Notes under the pieces: generated by a model
Told to the model about the DNA's origin: nothing
Seen by the model: only the letters and a program-made list of their open reading frames with translations
The model's database searches: none
Assembly: GCA_015056125.1 (NCBI GenBank)
Contig: SVGW01000002.1
Coordinates: forward strand, 1-64,000
Origin: Clostridiales bacterium
GTDB taxonomy: Bacteria; Bacillota; Clostridia; Christensenellales; Aristaeellaceae
Direction of reading: 5' to 3'
DNA length: 64,000 nt
Made by a program: the position numbers and the translations under genes
Shown here: one piece after another, positions 57,193-64,000 of the stretch
Position numbering within the stretch: the first letter of the stretch is position 1
Layout of the letters: each line of letters begins with the position of its first letter

Positions 57193-59425
57193 TTTTCATT
57201 GGAAAGAGGCCCTGCTTTCCTATCTCACGGCACTGCTTCTTTCAAGCGGCATGGCCTTTTGCATGCACCGGGTATTCCTGCCCGATCAGGCTATTTTGCC
57301 TGCTCTTTGGCAATGCGCGCTTTTTGCCGCGCTGCTTCAAGGCTTTTTCCGCATTCCTTCCCGGTCCAAATGGCTGCTGGCAGGGGGAATCATTCTGAGC
57401 ATTGGAATATGGGCCGCGCTCGGCGGCGGCCCCGGGCACAGCCTGATTCAGTGGGGAAAAACCCTGATTTTATCCCTGCGCGGGCTCAAAGAAGCGCCGC
57501 TCCCCTACGCCGCTGTGGCAAGAGGGGCGATCTGCCTGCTCTTTTCCCTTCTGGGCGCTGCCCTTGCCAGGGATCGCTCCATGCCCCTTGCCGTTTTTTG
57601 CCTTATGGCGGTGGCCAGCCTGGGCTATATCTTTGGAGAAGAAAAGCAAGTGCTGCTGTATCTGCTTCCGGCGGCCGCAGGGTTGCTTTTGCTTCTACCC
57701 CAGGATGGAGATAAGCGCCTGTCAGCTCTCCCCCTGGCGCTGATTCTGGCCCTTGGGGCATTTTTTCTCATGCCCGCTGAAAAAACGACTGTGCCCGCGT
57801 TGCAGAAAACCGCGGAAAGCATTCGCCAGCTCATTGAGGATTATCTCTTTTTCAATGATTACCGATCTTCCTTTTCCCTGAAAGATCAAGGCTACCAGCC
57901 CCTGGATTCCCGGCTGGGCGGCCAGGCCACGCCCCATGAAAGCAGCGTGATGGAGGTGCGCACGGAAAAAACCGTATTGCTCCGGGGCCGCACCTACAAT
58001 CAGTATTCAGGGCTGAATTGGTATGATACCCTGTCCTCCCGGCGGTATCTCTTTGCCTCTCCCCGCTTTTCTTCCTTAAAGGAAAATCTTTTTGATTTAG
58101 GCCGTCCTCTGGTCAGCTATATGTTGCCGGAAGCTGAAACCGTTCGGATACATATGCTCTCCGGAAGCCCCACCACGCTTTTTATTCCCCAGCGCACCCG
58201 CTCTTTGCAGGTGGAAAGCGAAAGGATGGTGGTGTACTATAATTTGGCCAGCGAGCTTTTCATCACCCGTAATCTGGAAGCGGGAGACCAGTATACCCTT
58301 TCCTATCTCCCCTTTGCCCCCGGGGATGCCCTTACAGAGCAGCTGGTGGCCGCCTGCTCACAGGTGGCAGATCCTTACTATGAAGAAGTTGCCGCCAATT
58401 ATCTGGCTCTGCCCCAGCATATTCAGGATGAAATCCACATTCTGGCCGGGCAGATCACCTGGGGCGCCCAAACGCCTTATGAAAAAGCGCTGCGCATTCA
58501 GGAATATCTGCAAAAGAATTACACTTATTCTCTGAATGTGAAGGATCCTCCGGAGGGGGTGGATTTTGCCGCCTGGTTTTTGCTGGGGGAAAAGACGGGT
58601 TACTGCACCTATTTTGCCACCGCCATGACGGTGCTCTGCCGCAGCGTCGGGCTGCCTGCCCGGTATGTGACAGGCTTTATCGCTCAGCCGGATGAAAGCG
58701 GCGCAGCCCTGGTGACGGGCAAAAATGCCCACGCCTGGACGGAAGTATACTTAAATGGCTTTGGCTGGCTGGATTTTGACCCCACCCCCGGGGCCAGCGG
58801 CAACCGGGGCAACGAAGAGGACAATGAAAACGGAAACGGCGCTCAGCCCACCGTGCCCCCCGCTTCCCCTTCTCCTTCCCCCTCTGCCGAGCCCTCCCCG
58901 GAGCCCGAAGACGCCCAGGCGCCTACCCCCACTCCTCCGCCGGAGGAAAATCCGGATAGCGCCCCCTCGCCCACGCCGCCCCCAGCCAATCCCGATGGCA
59001 CGCCGCCTTCTCAGGATCCGCCTGCGCCCCCCTTCCCCTGGTGGATTTTGCTGGTGCTGGCAGGCATATTGCTGCTGATTTGGCGGTATATAGCTACCGA
59101 TCCCATCCGCTGCGCCAATAAGCGTCCCCAGCGGGCAGTGCAGATTTATTTTGACGCCCTGTGCCTGCTGCTTGGCTTTATACATTTGCAAAGGCAGCCC
59201 AGCGAAACCTATCACGACTTTGCTTACCGGGCCGATCAGGCATTGGCGGAAAAGGGGCTCTTTGCCCTATCCCCCCTGGCGGACCAGTATACCGCCCAGG
59301 TATACGGCCAGCATGCCGCCTCTCCTCTTCCCTTCCGGGACGCTTATCTGGCGCTGATGCATCGGGCGTCGCCCCTTCACCGCTTGCGCTTTACCCTGCG
59401 CCGGATGCTTCGCCCATTTAAATAA
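57176..59425 (+). CDS. Membrane transglutaminase-like protein (TgpA type)
   Basis: The 749-residue protein has about six N-terminal membrane helices, an extracellular domain and a transglutaminase-like core with the triad Cys477 (TGYCTYF), His519 (NAHAWTE) and Asp533 (WLDFDPTPG). A Pro/Ser/Glu-rich linker (about 550-615) follows, then another membrane helix (FPWWILLVLAGILLLIWRYIA) and a C-terminal DUF4129-like domain. Catalytically it may cross-link or hydrolyse proteins or cut peptides outside the membrane. ATG 57176 has GGAGGTGTGCT upstream inside the DUF58 gene. Confidence 0.9.
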   Translation: MSRLRDFHWKEALLSYLTALLLSSGMAFCMHRVFLPDQAILPALWQCALFAALLQGFFRIPSRSKWLLAGGIILSIGIWAALGGGPGHSLIQWGKTLILSLRGLKEAPLPYAAVARGAICLLFSLLGAALARDRSMPLAVFCLMAVASLGYIFGEEKQVLLYLLPAAAGLLLLLPQDGDKRLSALPLALILALGAFFLMPAEKTTVPALQKTAESIRQLIEDYLFFNDYRSSFSLKDQGYQPLDSRLGGQATPHESSVMEVRTEKTVLLRGRTYNQYSGLNWYDTLSSRRYLFASPRFSSLKENLFDLGRPLVSYMLPEAETVRIHMLSGSPTTLFIPQRTRSLQVESERMVVYYNLASELFITRNLEAGDQYTLSYLPFAPGDALTEQLVAACSQVADPYYEEVAANYLALPQHIQDEIHILAGQITWGAQTPYEKALRIQEYLQKNYTYSLNVKDPPEGVDFAAWFLLGEKTGYCTYFATAMTVLCRSVGLPARYVTGFIAQPDESGAALVTGKNAHAWTEVYLNGFGWLDFDPTPGASGNRGNEEDNENGNGAQPTVPPASPSPSPSAEPSPEPEDAQAPTPTPPPEENPDSAPSPTPPPANPDGTPPSQDPPAPPFPWWILLVLAGILLLIWRYIATDPIRCANKRPQRAVQIYFDALCLLLGFIHLQRQPSETYHDFAYRADQALAEKGLFALSPLADQYTAQVYGQHAASPLPFRDAYLALMHRASPLHRLRFTLRRMLRPFK

Positions 59426-59458
59426 GAAAGTATATCATCACCGAAAGGAGCATATGCT

Positions 59459-60136
59459 ATGTATTGGGATTCTACCATTTTCTTCCTCATTCCCGGCCTA
59501 CTCTTGGGGCTGTGGGCTCAGAGCCGGGTGCAAAACGCCTTCCAGAAATACAGCCGGGTGCCCACCCAGCGGGGAATGGCCGCTTTTCAGGCCATTGGCG
59601 CGCTATTGGCCCAGGAGGGGGCGGGGCACGTAAATATCACCCGCACCAGCGGCTCCCTTACCGATCACTTTGATCCCCGCACCGATACCCTGCGCCTTTC
59701 CGAAAGCGTATACGCTTCCTCCAGCGTGGCGGCCCTGGGCATTGCCGCCCACGAAGCAGGCCATGCCTTGCAAAAGCAGGAAAACTACCCCTTCCTCTCT
59801 CTGCGCACCCTGATGGTGCCGGTGGTGAATATTGGTTCTCACCTATCCTGGCCCATTTTCCTGCTGGGCATCATCGTATCCTGGGAACCCTTGCAGATCG
59901 CCGGCATCGTGCTCTTTTCCCTGGTGGTGCTCTTTTCCCTGATCACCCTGCCCGTGGAATTTGACGCCAGCCGCCGGGCCATGAGAATGCTCACTTCCAG
60001 CGGCTATCTCACCCAGTCGGAAGAAAAGGGCGCTCAGGCGGTATTGAACGCCGCCGCCATGACCTATGTGGCCTCCTTTGTATCGGCGCTGATGCAATTG
60101 CTCCGGCTGGTGGCCATCTCCCGGAGAAGGGACTAA
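59459..60136 (+). CDS. YugP-type membrane zinc metallopeptidase
   Basis: The 225-residue protein has an N-terminal membrane helix, the zinc motif HEAGH (98-102) in GIAAHEAGHALQKQENYPFL, two central membrane helices and a downstream Glu in VEFDASRRA, which provides the third zinc ligand in this family. AAAGGAGCATATGCT precedes ATG. It follows the transglutaminase by 33 bases and probably completes the moxR operon. Confidence 0.92.
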   Translation: MYWDSTIFFLIPGLLLGLWAQSRVQNAFQKYSRVPTQRGMAAFQAIGALLAQEGAGHVNITRTSGSLTDHFDPRTDTLRLSESVYASSSVAALGIAAHEAGHALQKQENYPFLSLRTLMVPVVNIGSHLSWPIFLLGIIVSWEPLQIAGIVLFSLVVLFSLITLPVEFDASRRAMRMLTSSGYLTQSEEKGAQAVLNAAAMTYVASFVSALMQLLRLVAISRRRD

Positions 60137-60148
60137 CACAATTTTCCA

Positions 60149-60178
60149 TTGACAGCAACCATTGGAAACTGGTATACT
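60149..60178 (+). promoter_or_regulatory. Promoter of the 60.2-kb secreted protein gene
   Basis: TTGACA (60149-60154), 18 bases, TATACT (60173-60178). The gene is therefore separate from the moxR operon. Confidence 0.75.
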
Positions 60179-60217
60179 TTCCCTGCATCCCACAAAAAAG
60201 AAAGAAGGATCTGACTC

Positions 60218-60850
60218 ATGCGTAAATTGCTCTCTGTAATCCTGGCGCTGCTCCTGGCTCTTTCCTGCTGCCCCGCGCTGGCGGAAGAAACAGAATACGT
60301 CCAGTACACCCATCCCACCCTTGGCTACACCGCTGAAGTGCCCAACGGCTGGTTTGCCTTGGACACTGACACCATTGCTTCCTTTGTGAAAGTCGCTTTT
60401 GAAGGCGATCTGGAGGGCGTTGATCCTGCTTTTGCTGCCAACCTGGAAAGCGAGTTGGCCGGCACGGATATAGCCATGTTTCTGGCCGTGAACGGAAGCA
60501 ACATCAATATCGTAAAGCAGTATCTGGGGCTGCCGATCAGCGCCGAATTGTTTATGTCCATGATGATGCCCTCCCTGCTCACCCAATACGAGGCCACGTT
60601 TGATGAAATCTCCTTCCCCGATGACGGCTCCGTATATTACACCGAGGATGAGCGGGCCTTCTGCTCCCTCACCGTCACTTATATGTTGAATGGTCAGGAA
60701 GTCACCTGCACCCAGTATTATCACATGGTAGATGCAGATATGTATGTATTCACCCTCACCTATGCTCCTGACTTGGATGAAGACAGCATGCATGACTACC
60801 GCGCCCATATCCGTCATATGCTGGATACCTTCGTTCCCGCCGCCGAATAA
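60218..60850 (+). CDS. Secreted protein of unknown function
   Basis: A 210-residue protein with a signal peptide (MRKLLSVILALLLALSCCPALA) and an acidic mature part with the opening EYVQYTHPTLGYTAEVPNGWFAL, which is reminiscent of PsbP-like or DUF1795-like secreted domains (P-x-G-W-x-x motif). It ends HMLDTFVPAA. Low certainty on the family. AAAGAAGGATCTGACTC precedes ATG. Its terminator has been split by element R5. Confidence 0.65.
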   Translation: MRKLLSVILALLLALSCCPALAEETEYVQYTHPTLGYTAEVPNGWFALDTDTIASFVKVAFEGDLEGVDPAFAANLESELAGTDIAMFLAVNGSNINIVKQYLGLPISAELFMSMMMPSLLTQYEATFDEISFPDDGSVYYTEDERAFCSLTVTYMLNGQEVTCTQYYHMVDADMYVFTLTYAPDLDEDSMHDYRAHIRHMLDTFVPAAE

Positions 60851-60863
60851 TCCATAAACCAAA

Positions 60864-60896
60864 AATGGCCTGCAATCGCTTCTGATTGCAGGCATT
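60864..60896. terminator. Duplicated hairpin left of R5
   Basis: A 33-base segment with a 10-bp stem (GCCTGCAATC/GATTGCAGGC); it recurs at 61086-61118 with one change (C60877 to T). An AAAAA run precedes it, giving a T-tract on the minus strand. Confidence 0.8.
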
Positions 60897-61085
60897 CAAA
60901 TCATTGATAAAGTCAATGATTTGGCGGACTGAGACAAACCCTGCAAGTCAAGGCGGCGAGGCTGCAAAAAAGGGAGCTTACACAGACGTAAGTGACCGCA
61001 TTTTGCAGCCGACGCCAACGCAGAAAGCAAAAATGGCCGCATGATTGCAGCCATTTTTGCGTTTGCGGGGTTTGTCAGCGGTCTG
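60897..61085 (+). mobile_element. R5: 189-bp structured miniature element inserted in a terminator
   Basis: The left end is a hairpin (CAAATCATTGA...TCAATGATTTG), followed by GGACTGAGACAAACCCTGC, which is repeated in reverse near the right end (GCGGGGTTTGTCAGCGGTCTG); the shared part is GACAAACCCyGC. Inside are hairpins GGCTGCAAAA.../...TTTTGCAGCC and GCAAAAATGG/CCATTTTTGC. Like R4 it ends in GTCTG and is flanked by duplicated terminator hairpins, but it shares little other sequence with R4. No coding frame. Confidence 0.72.
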
Positions 61086-61121
61086 AATGGCCTGCAATTG
61101 CTTCTGATTGCAGGCATTTTT
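61086..61121. terminator. Duplicated hairpin right of R5, with T-tract
   Basis: Same 33 bases as at 60864-60896 (32 of 33 identical), followed by TTT. It serves the convergent HD gene (stop at 61127) and, through the duplicated copy, the upstream secreted protein gene. Confidence 0.8.
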
Positions 61122-61126
61122 CATAT

Positions 61127-61684
61127 TCAATCCACGTTGTTGCTATCTTTCATGGCCTGGAGGGTCTTTTCCAGCAAGGCGTCCAATTCCCAGCCCAGCA
61201 TCCCGGCCCCCTGCTCAATCACATCCCTTGAGCACCCGGCTGCAAAGCGCTTATCCTTATATTTCTTTTTCAGGGATTTTACTTCCATATCCTTTACGCT
61301 CTTGGAGGGCCGCATCATGGCCGCCGCACCGATCAGGCCGGTGAGCTCATCCGTAGCAAAGAGCACCTTCTCCATTTCATGTTCCGGCTTGATATCCACC
61401 GTGATCCCAAAGCCGTGGCTGGCGGTAGCATGGATGAGGCGCTCATCCATCCCCATTTCCCGCATCATTTCCTGGCTCTTTATGCAGTGCTGATCCGGAT
61501 ATTTTTCATAATCCAGATCATGCAAAATGCCAACGGCTTCCCAAAAATCCGCTTCTTCCCCGTAGCCCAATTCCTGAGCATACCATTTCATCACATCACC
61601 CACAATGCGGCCATGCTTTTGGTGGAATTCTCCTTCGTTATACTGAATCAGAATATTCCAGGCTTCCTGAGGCGTAGGAATCAT
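61127..61684 (-). CDS. HD-domain protein
   Basis: The 185-residue protein has HD-superfamily metal ligands: His in HGRIVGDVMKWYA, the HD pair in VGILHDLDYEKYP and a later His-Asp set in HATASHGFG and FATDELTGLI. These enzymes are usually phosphohydrolases acting on nucleotides. The substrate is unknown. AAAGGAGGATGCACAT precedes ATG. It lies 15 bases after cysK on the same strand. Confidence 0.82.
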   Translation of the reverse strand: MIPTPQEAWNILIQYNEGEFHQKHGRIVGDVMKWYAQELGYGEEADFWEAVGILHDLDYEKYPDQHCIKSQEMMREMGMDERLIHATASHGFGITVDIKPEHEMEKVLFATDELTGLIGAAAMMRPSKSVKDMEVKSLKKKYKDKRFAAGCSRDVIEQGAGMLGWELDALLEKTLQAMKDSNNVD

Positions 61685-61699
61685 ATGTGCATCCTCCTT

Positions 61700-62635
61700 T
61701 TATTCTTCTGCAAACATGGGGGTGGAAAGATAGCGGTCCCCCGTATCGGGAAGCAGCACCACAATATTCTTTCCCTTATTTTCCGGGCGCTTGGCCAACT
61801 GAACCGCCGCATAAATCGCTGCCCCGGAGGAAATGCCCACCAGCACCCCCTCCAGCCTGCCCATCTGACGGCCCAAAGCAAAGGCGTCTTCATTGGCCAC
61901 CTGAATCACTTCATCATACACTTTCGTGTTGAGCACTTTGGGCACAAAGCCCGCGCCGATGCCCTGAATTTTGTGGGGCCCGGCCTTTCCTCCGCTGAGC
62001 ACTGGGGAAGATGCGGGCTCTACCGCTACGATCTTTACACGGGGATTTTTGCTTTTTAAGTATTCGCCCACGCCCGTGATCGTGCCGCCGGTGCCCACAC
62101 CCGCCACAAAAATATCCACGTTTCCTTCCGTATCTTCCCAGATTTCTGGGCCGGTGGAAGCAATATGCGCTGCGGGATTGGCGAAATTTTCAAATTGGCC
62201 GGGAATAAAGGCCCCGGGGATTTCCCGGGCCAATTCCTCCGCTTTGGCAATGGCCCCCGCCATCCCCCTGGCCCCATCGGTGAGCACAAGCTGGGCCCCA
62301 TAGGCTTTCATCAAAAGCCGCCGTTCCATGCTCATGGTTTCAGGCATCACGATGATCGTTTGATAGCCCCGGGCCGCCGCCACGGCGCATAAACCAATGC
62401 CGGTATTGCCGGAGGTGGGCTCGATAATCACTGAGCCTTTCTTTAAAAGCCCTTTTTCCTCCGCCGCATTGATCATGGAAAGGGCCACCCGGTCCTTTAC
62501 CGATCCTGCAGGATTCAGGTATTCCAATTTGGCCAGTAGCCTTGCCTCCAAATGATATTCCGCTTCAAAATGATGAAGTTCCATCAAAGGGGTATTCCCG
62601 ATCAATTGATCTACAGAAGCATAAATTCTGCTCAT
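61700..62635 (-). CDS. cysK: Cysteine synthase (O-acetylserine sulfhydrylase)
   Basis: ATG 62635 follows GGAGGAACATATC. The 311-residue PLP enzyme has the Schiff-base Lys47 in [13 protein letters not shown], the phosphate loop [20 protein letters not shown], substrate-loop [26 protein letters not shown] and SSGAA near the end. It makes cysteine from O-acetylserine and sulphide. The fully conserved positions of CysK/CysM are present. No cysE or cymR is adjacent. Co-directional with the HD gene. Confidence 0.93.
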   Translation of the reverse strand: MSRIYASVDQLIGNTPLMELHHFEAEYHLEARLLAKLEYLNPAGSVKDRVALSMINAAEEKGLLKKGSVIIEPTSGNTGIGLCAVAAARGYQTIIVMPETMSMERRLLMKAYGAQLVLTDGARGMAGAIAKAEELAREIPGAFIPGQFENFANPAAHIASTGPEIWEDTEGNVDIFVAGVGTGGTITGVGEYLKSKNPRVKIVAVEPASSPVLSGGKAGPHKIQGIGAGFVPKVLNTKVYDEVIQVANEDAFALGRQMGRLEGVLVGISSGAAIYAAVQLAKRPENKGKNIVVLLPDTGDRYLSTPMFAEE

Positions 62636-62889
62636 GATATGTTCCTCCATTCACTTGATTATCATATGCAAAAATCCACAGATTGTCAACAGGGAGCAGG
62701 GGCTATTCACCATATTGCTCTATAGAGGAAATAAAGATAAAATTTTGTCGCATGCGCAGCAGGAAAAAAGAGTTATACGTGGAATAGGTGAAGTTGGGTT
62801 AGGATAAGGTTCCTTTTATTCAAGAGGAACTTAGGTATATTTTCCCAAGCCTTTATCACCAAATAATCAGGAGAATGGAGGAAAAGGGA
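62636..62889. other. Intergenic region between divergent cysK and carboxyltransferase
   Basis: AT-rich, holding the promoters of both genes; a weak hairpin GGTTCC...GGAAC lies near 62808-62829. I see no riboswitch class, T-box or coding frame with confidence. Confidence 0.4.
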
Positions 62890-64000
62890 ATGGACATGAC
62901 TGAACGGTTGCAGGCCCTGGCCACGGAAAAAACGGCCATCCTGCAGGGCGATGCCGAGCGCGTTGCCAAGCAGCACGCCGATGGCAAATGCACTGCGCGG
63001 GAGCGCATCGGCAAGCTGTATGATGCGGGCAGCTTCATGGAGATCGATGCCCTGCGCAAGGATAGCAATGTGGTGGCGGGCGTTGGTACGGTAAACGGCC
63101 AGGCCGTATACACCTTTGCTCAGGATTACGCTGCCATGGGTGGCGCTATGACCAAGGAACAGGCTGCCAAAATCATGAAGGTGCTGAACATGGCGAAGGT
63201 AACGGGTGCTCCCGTTGTGGCGTTGCTGGACAGCGCAGGCGCCAAGATCACCGAGGGCGCTGCTGCGCTTCCCATGTATGCTGAAATTATGGGCGCCATG
63301 GCCCGCCTCTCCGGCGTGTGCCCCATGATCGCCTGCGTGATGGGTCCTTGCAAGGGCCTGGCCACCCTGCTCACTCAGGTGGCCGATATCACCATCCAGG
63401 TGAAAAAGACCGGTGAAATCGCCCTGCACACCGCGCTGGTAATGAACAGCGAAAAGGGCAAGGAAAAGACTGCGCAGCAGCTCTTTGGCGCCGAAACCAT
63501 GGCCAAGCAGGGCGCTGTGGCCCTTACCGCCGAAAGCGAAGATGAAGCCACCGCGCTCATCGCCGCCCTGGTGGATATGCTGCCCGCCTGCAATATGGAA
63601 GATGCCCCCCTGGCGGAAGAAGATGACCTCAACCGCCTGCTGATCTGCGAAAATCCTGATGACGCTGCTTCCCTGATGGCGGATATCGCCGACGGCAACC
63701 GCGTGATCGAGCTGTACAAGGAATATGGCACCGCCGTGAAGGTGGCCCTGTGCCGCATCGGCGGCCGCACCGTGGGCGTGATCGCCACCGATCATGAAAA
63801 TGACGGCGGCCGGCTCACCGCCTGCGCCTGCAAGAAGGCTGCCCGCTTTGTGCGCCTGTGCGATTGCTACGGCCTGCCCGTGGTATCCCTGATCAACACC
63901 GATGGCCTTTCCGTTCCCTGTGAATGCCACCAGGCCAAATTGATCAAGGGCGCTGCCGAATTGCTTTACGCCTATGCCGAAACCACCGCTCCCAAGGTGG
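62890..64000 (+). CDS. Acyl-CoA carboxyltransferase (MmdA-like), 3' end outside window
   Basis: ATG 62890 follows GGAGG by 8 bases and the frame is open to the end of the window (370 codons seen). The protein has the carboxyltransferase fold: an N-terminal REIRGKLYDAGSFMEID-like stretch (ARERIGKLYDAGSFMEID), VVAGVGTVNGQAVYTFAQDYAAMGGAM, and LLDSAGAKITEGA. A second crotonase-like half begins near VGVIATDHENDGGRLTA. In the first half the usual oxyanion GPCAGGA appears as GPCKGLA. It is probably the alpha subunit of a biotin-dependent acyl-CoA carboxylase or Na+-pumping decarboxylase. Confidence 0.82.
   Translation, partial: MDMTERLQALATEKTAILQGDAERVAKQHADGKCTARERIGKLYDAGSFMEIDALRKDSNVVAGVGTVNGQAVYTFAQDYAAMGGAMTKEQAAKIMKVLNMAKVTGAPVVALLDSAGAKITEGAAALPMYAEIMGAMARLSGVCPMIACVMGPCKGLATLLTQVADITIQVKKTGEIALHTALVMNSEKGKEKTAQQLFGAETMAKQGAVALTAESEDEATALIAALVDMLPACNMEDAPLAEEDDLNRLLICENPDDAASLMADIADGNRVIELYKEYGTAVKVALCRIGGRTVGVIATDHENDGGRLTACACKKAARFVRLCDCYGLPVVSLINTDGLSVPCECHQAKLIKGAAELLYAYAETTAPKV

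Noticed and set aside
62773-63930. 385-codon minus-strand frame opposite the carboxyltransferase
   Set aside because: The plus frame is open to the window end, has a good ribosome site and carboxyltransferase motifs.
1-64000. CRISPR arrays, rRNA and tRNA genes, prophage or conjugative genes
   Set aside because: I looked for regularly spaced repeats, tRNA-like cloverleaf ends and phage or transposase motifs and found none that hold up.

Overview
The window looks like a chromosomal segment of a moderately GC-rich, spore-forming member of the Clostridia, probably an uncultured gut-type lineage. Support comes from a two-domain GerM protein, a BofA-like protein, a FloA/NfeD flotillin operon, an energy-coupling factor (ECF) vitamin-transport module, a MelA-type GH4 enzyme, Gram-positive style ribosome sites (AAAGGAG) and frequent TGnTATAAT promoters. 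I see no rRNA, tRNA, CRISPR array, prophage or complete insertion sequence.

Layout. 1-7 kb: an SH3-repeat membrane protein cut by the window edge, a CHAP amidase, a GMP-synthase relative whose glutaminase site is lost, a GNAT protein, a MazG-like protein and exonuclease III. 7-17 kb: AraC regulator and divergent alpha-galactosidase melA, a GH38 alpha-mannosidase, GerM, a tiny ribbon-helix-helix gene inside inverted repeats, an FAD oxidoreductase with a divergent PocR/AraC regulator, and mntP behind a manganese riboswitch. 17-22 kb: yajC, the ecfA1-ecfA2-ecfT module and a MATE exporter. 22-28 kb: aminotransferase plus FAD oxidase, then metNIQ behind what looks like a methionine/cysteine attenuator. 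28-37 kb: bofA-like gene, nfeD-floA-hypothetical-LytTR operon, two different uracil-DNA glycosylases, trmL, a lone C-terminal sugar-acid dehydrogenase domain, a Sel1 protein, a PHP protein. 37-45 kb: AraC regulator, a secreted Cys/His repeat protein, potABC without potD, and yybS-rplI-dnaB. 45-51 kb: an operon xpaC-telA-lemA-TPM-phosphodiesterase and a metallo-beta-lactamase-fold protein. 52-64 kb: nth-folT, small envelope/unknown genes, MoxR-DUF58-transglutaminase-YugP, HD protein-cysK, and the start of a carboxyltransferase.

The most unusual content is non-coding. (1) The metNIQ operon is preceded by a consensus promoter, a 35-codon reading frame with ten Met and three Cys codons, a possible antiterminator and an intrinsic terminator: the layout of classical ribosome-mediated attenuation, but for sulphur amino acids. 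(2) Three structured non-coding elements (about 371, 257 and 189 bp) each sit inside an intrinsic terminator, and the terminator hairpin (24, 26 and 33 bp) is duplicated on both sides. The duplicated hairpins differ between loci, so they belong to the target. The elements therefore look like miniature mobile elements that insert at terminators and leave one hairpin-plus-T-tract copy intact. (3) Ten long palindromes (here called R1), most of them 5-11 bases after a stop codon, have a shared tail and arms that differ in sequence but keep pairing. (4) Two further dispersed structured repeat families (R2, R3) also show covarying stems.

Functionally the region is mostly housekeeping and transport, with sulphur amino-acid supply (metNIQ, cysK, an aminotransferase of the methionine/kynurenine type), glycoside use (melA, GH38), vitamin import (ECF, FolT) and envelope maintenance. 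No database search was possible; product names rest on motifs read from the translated sequence.
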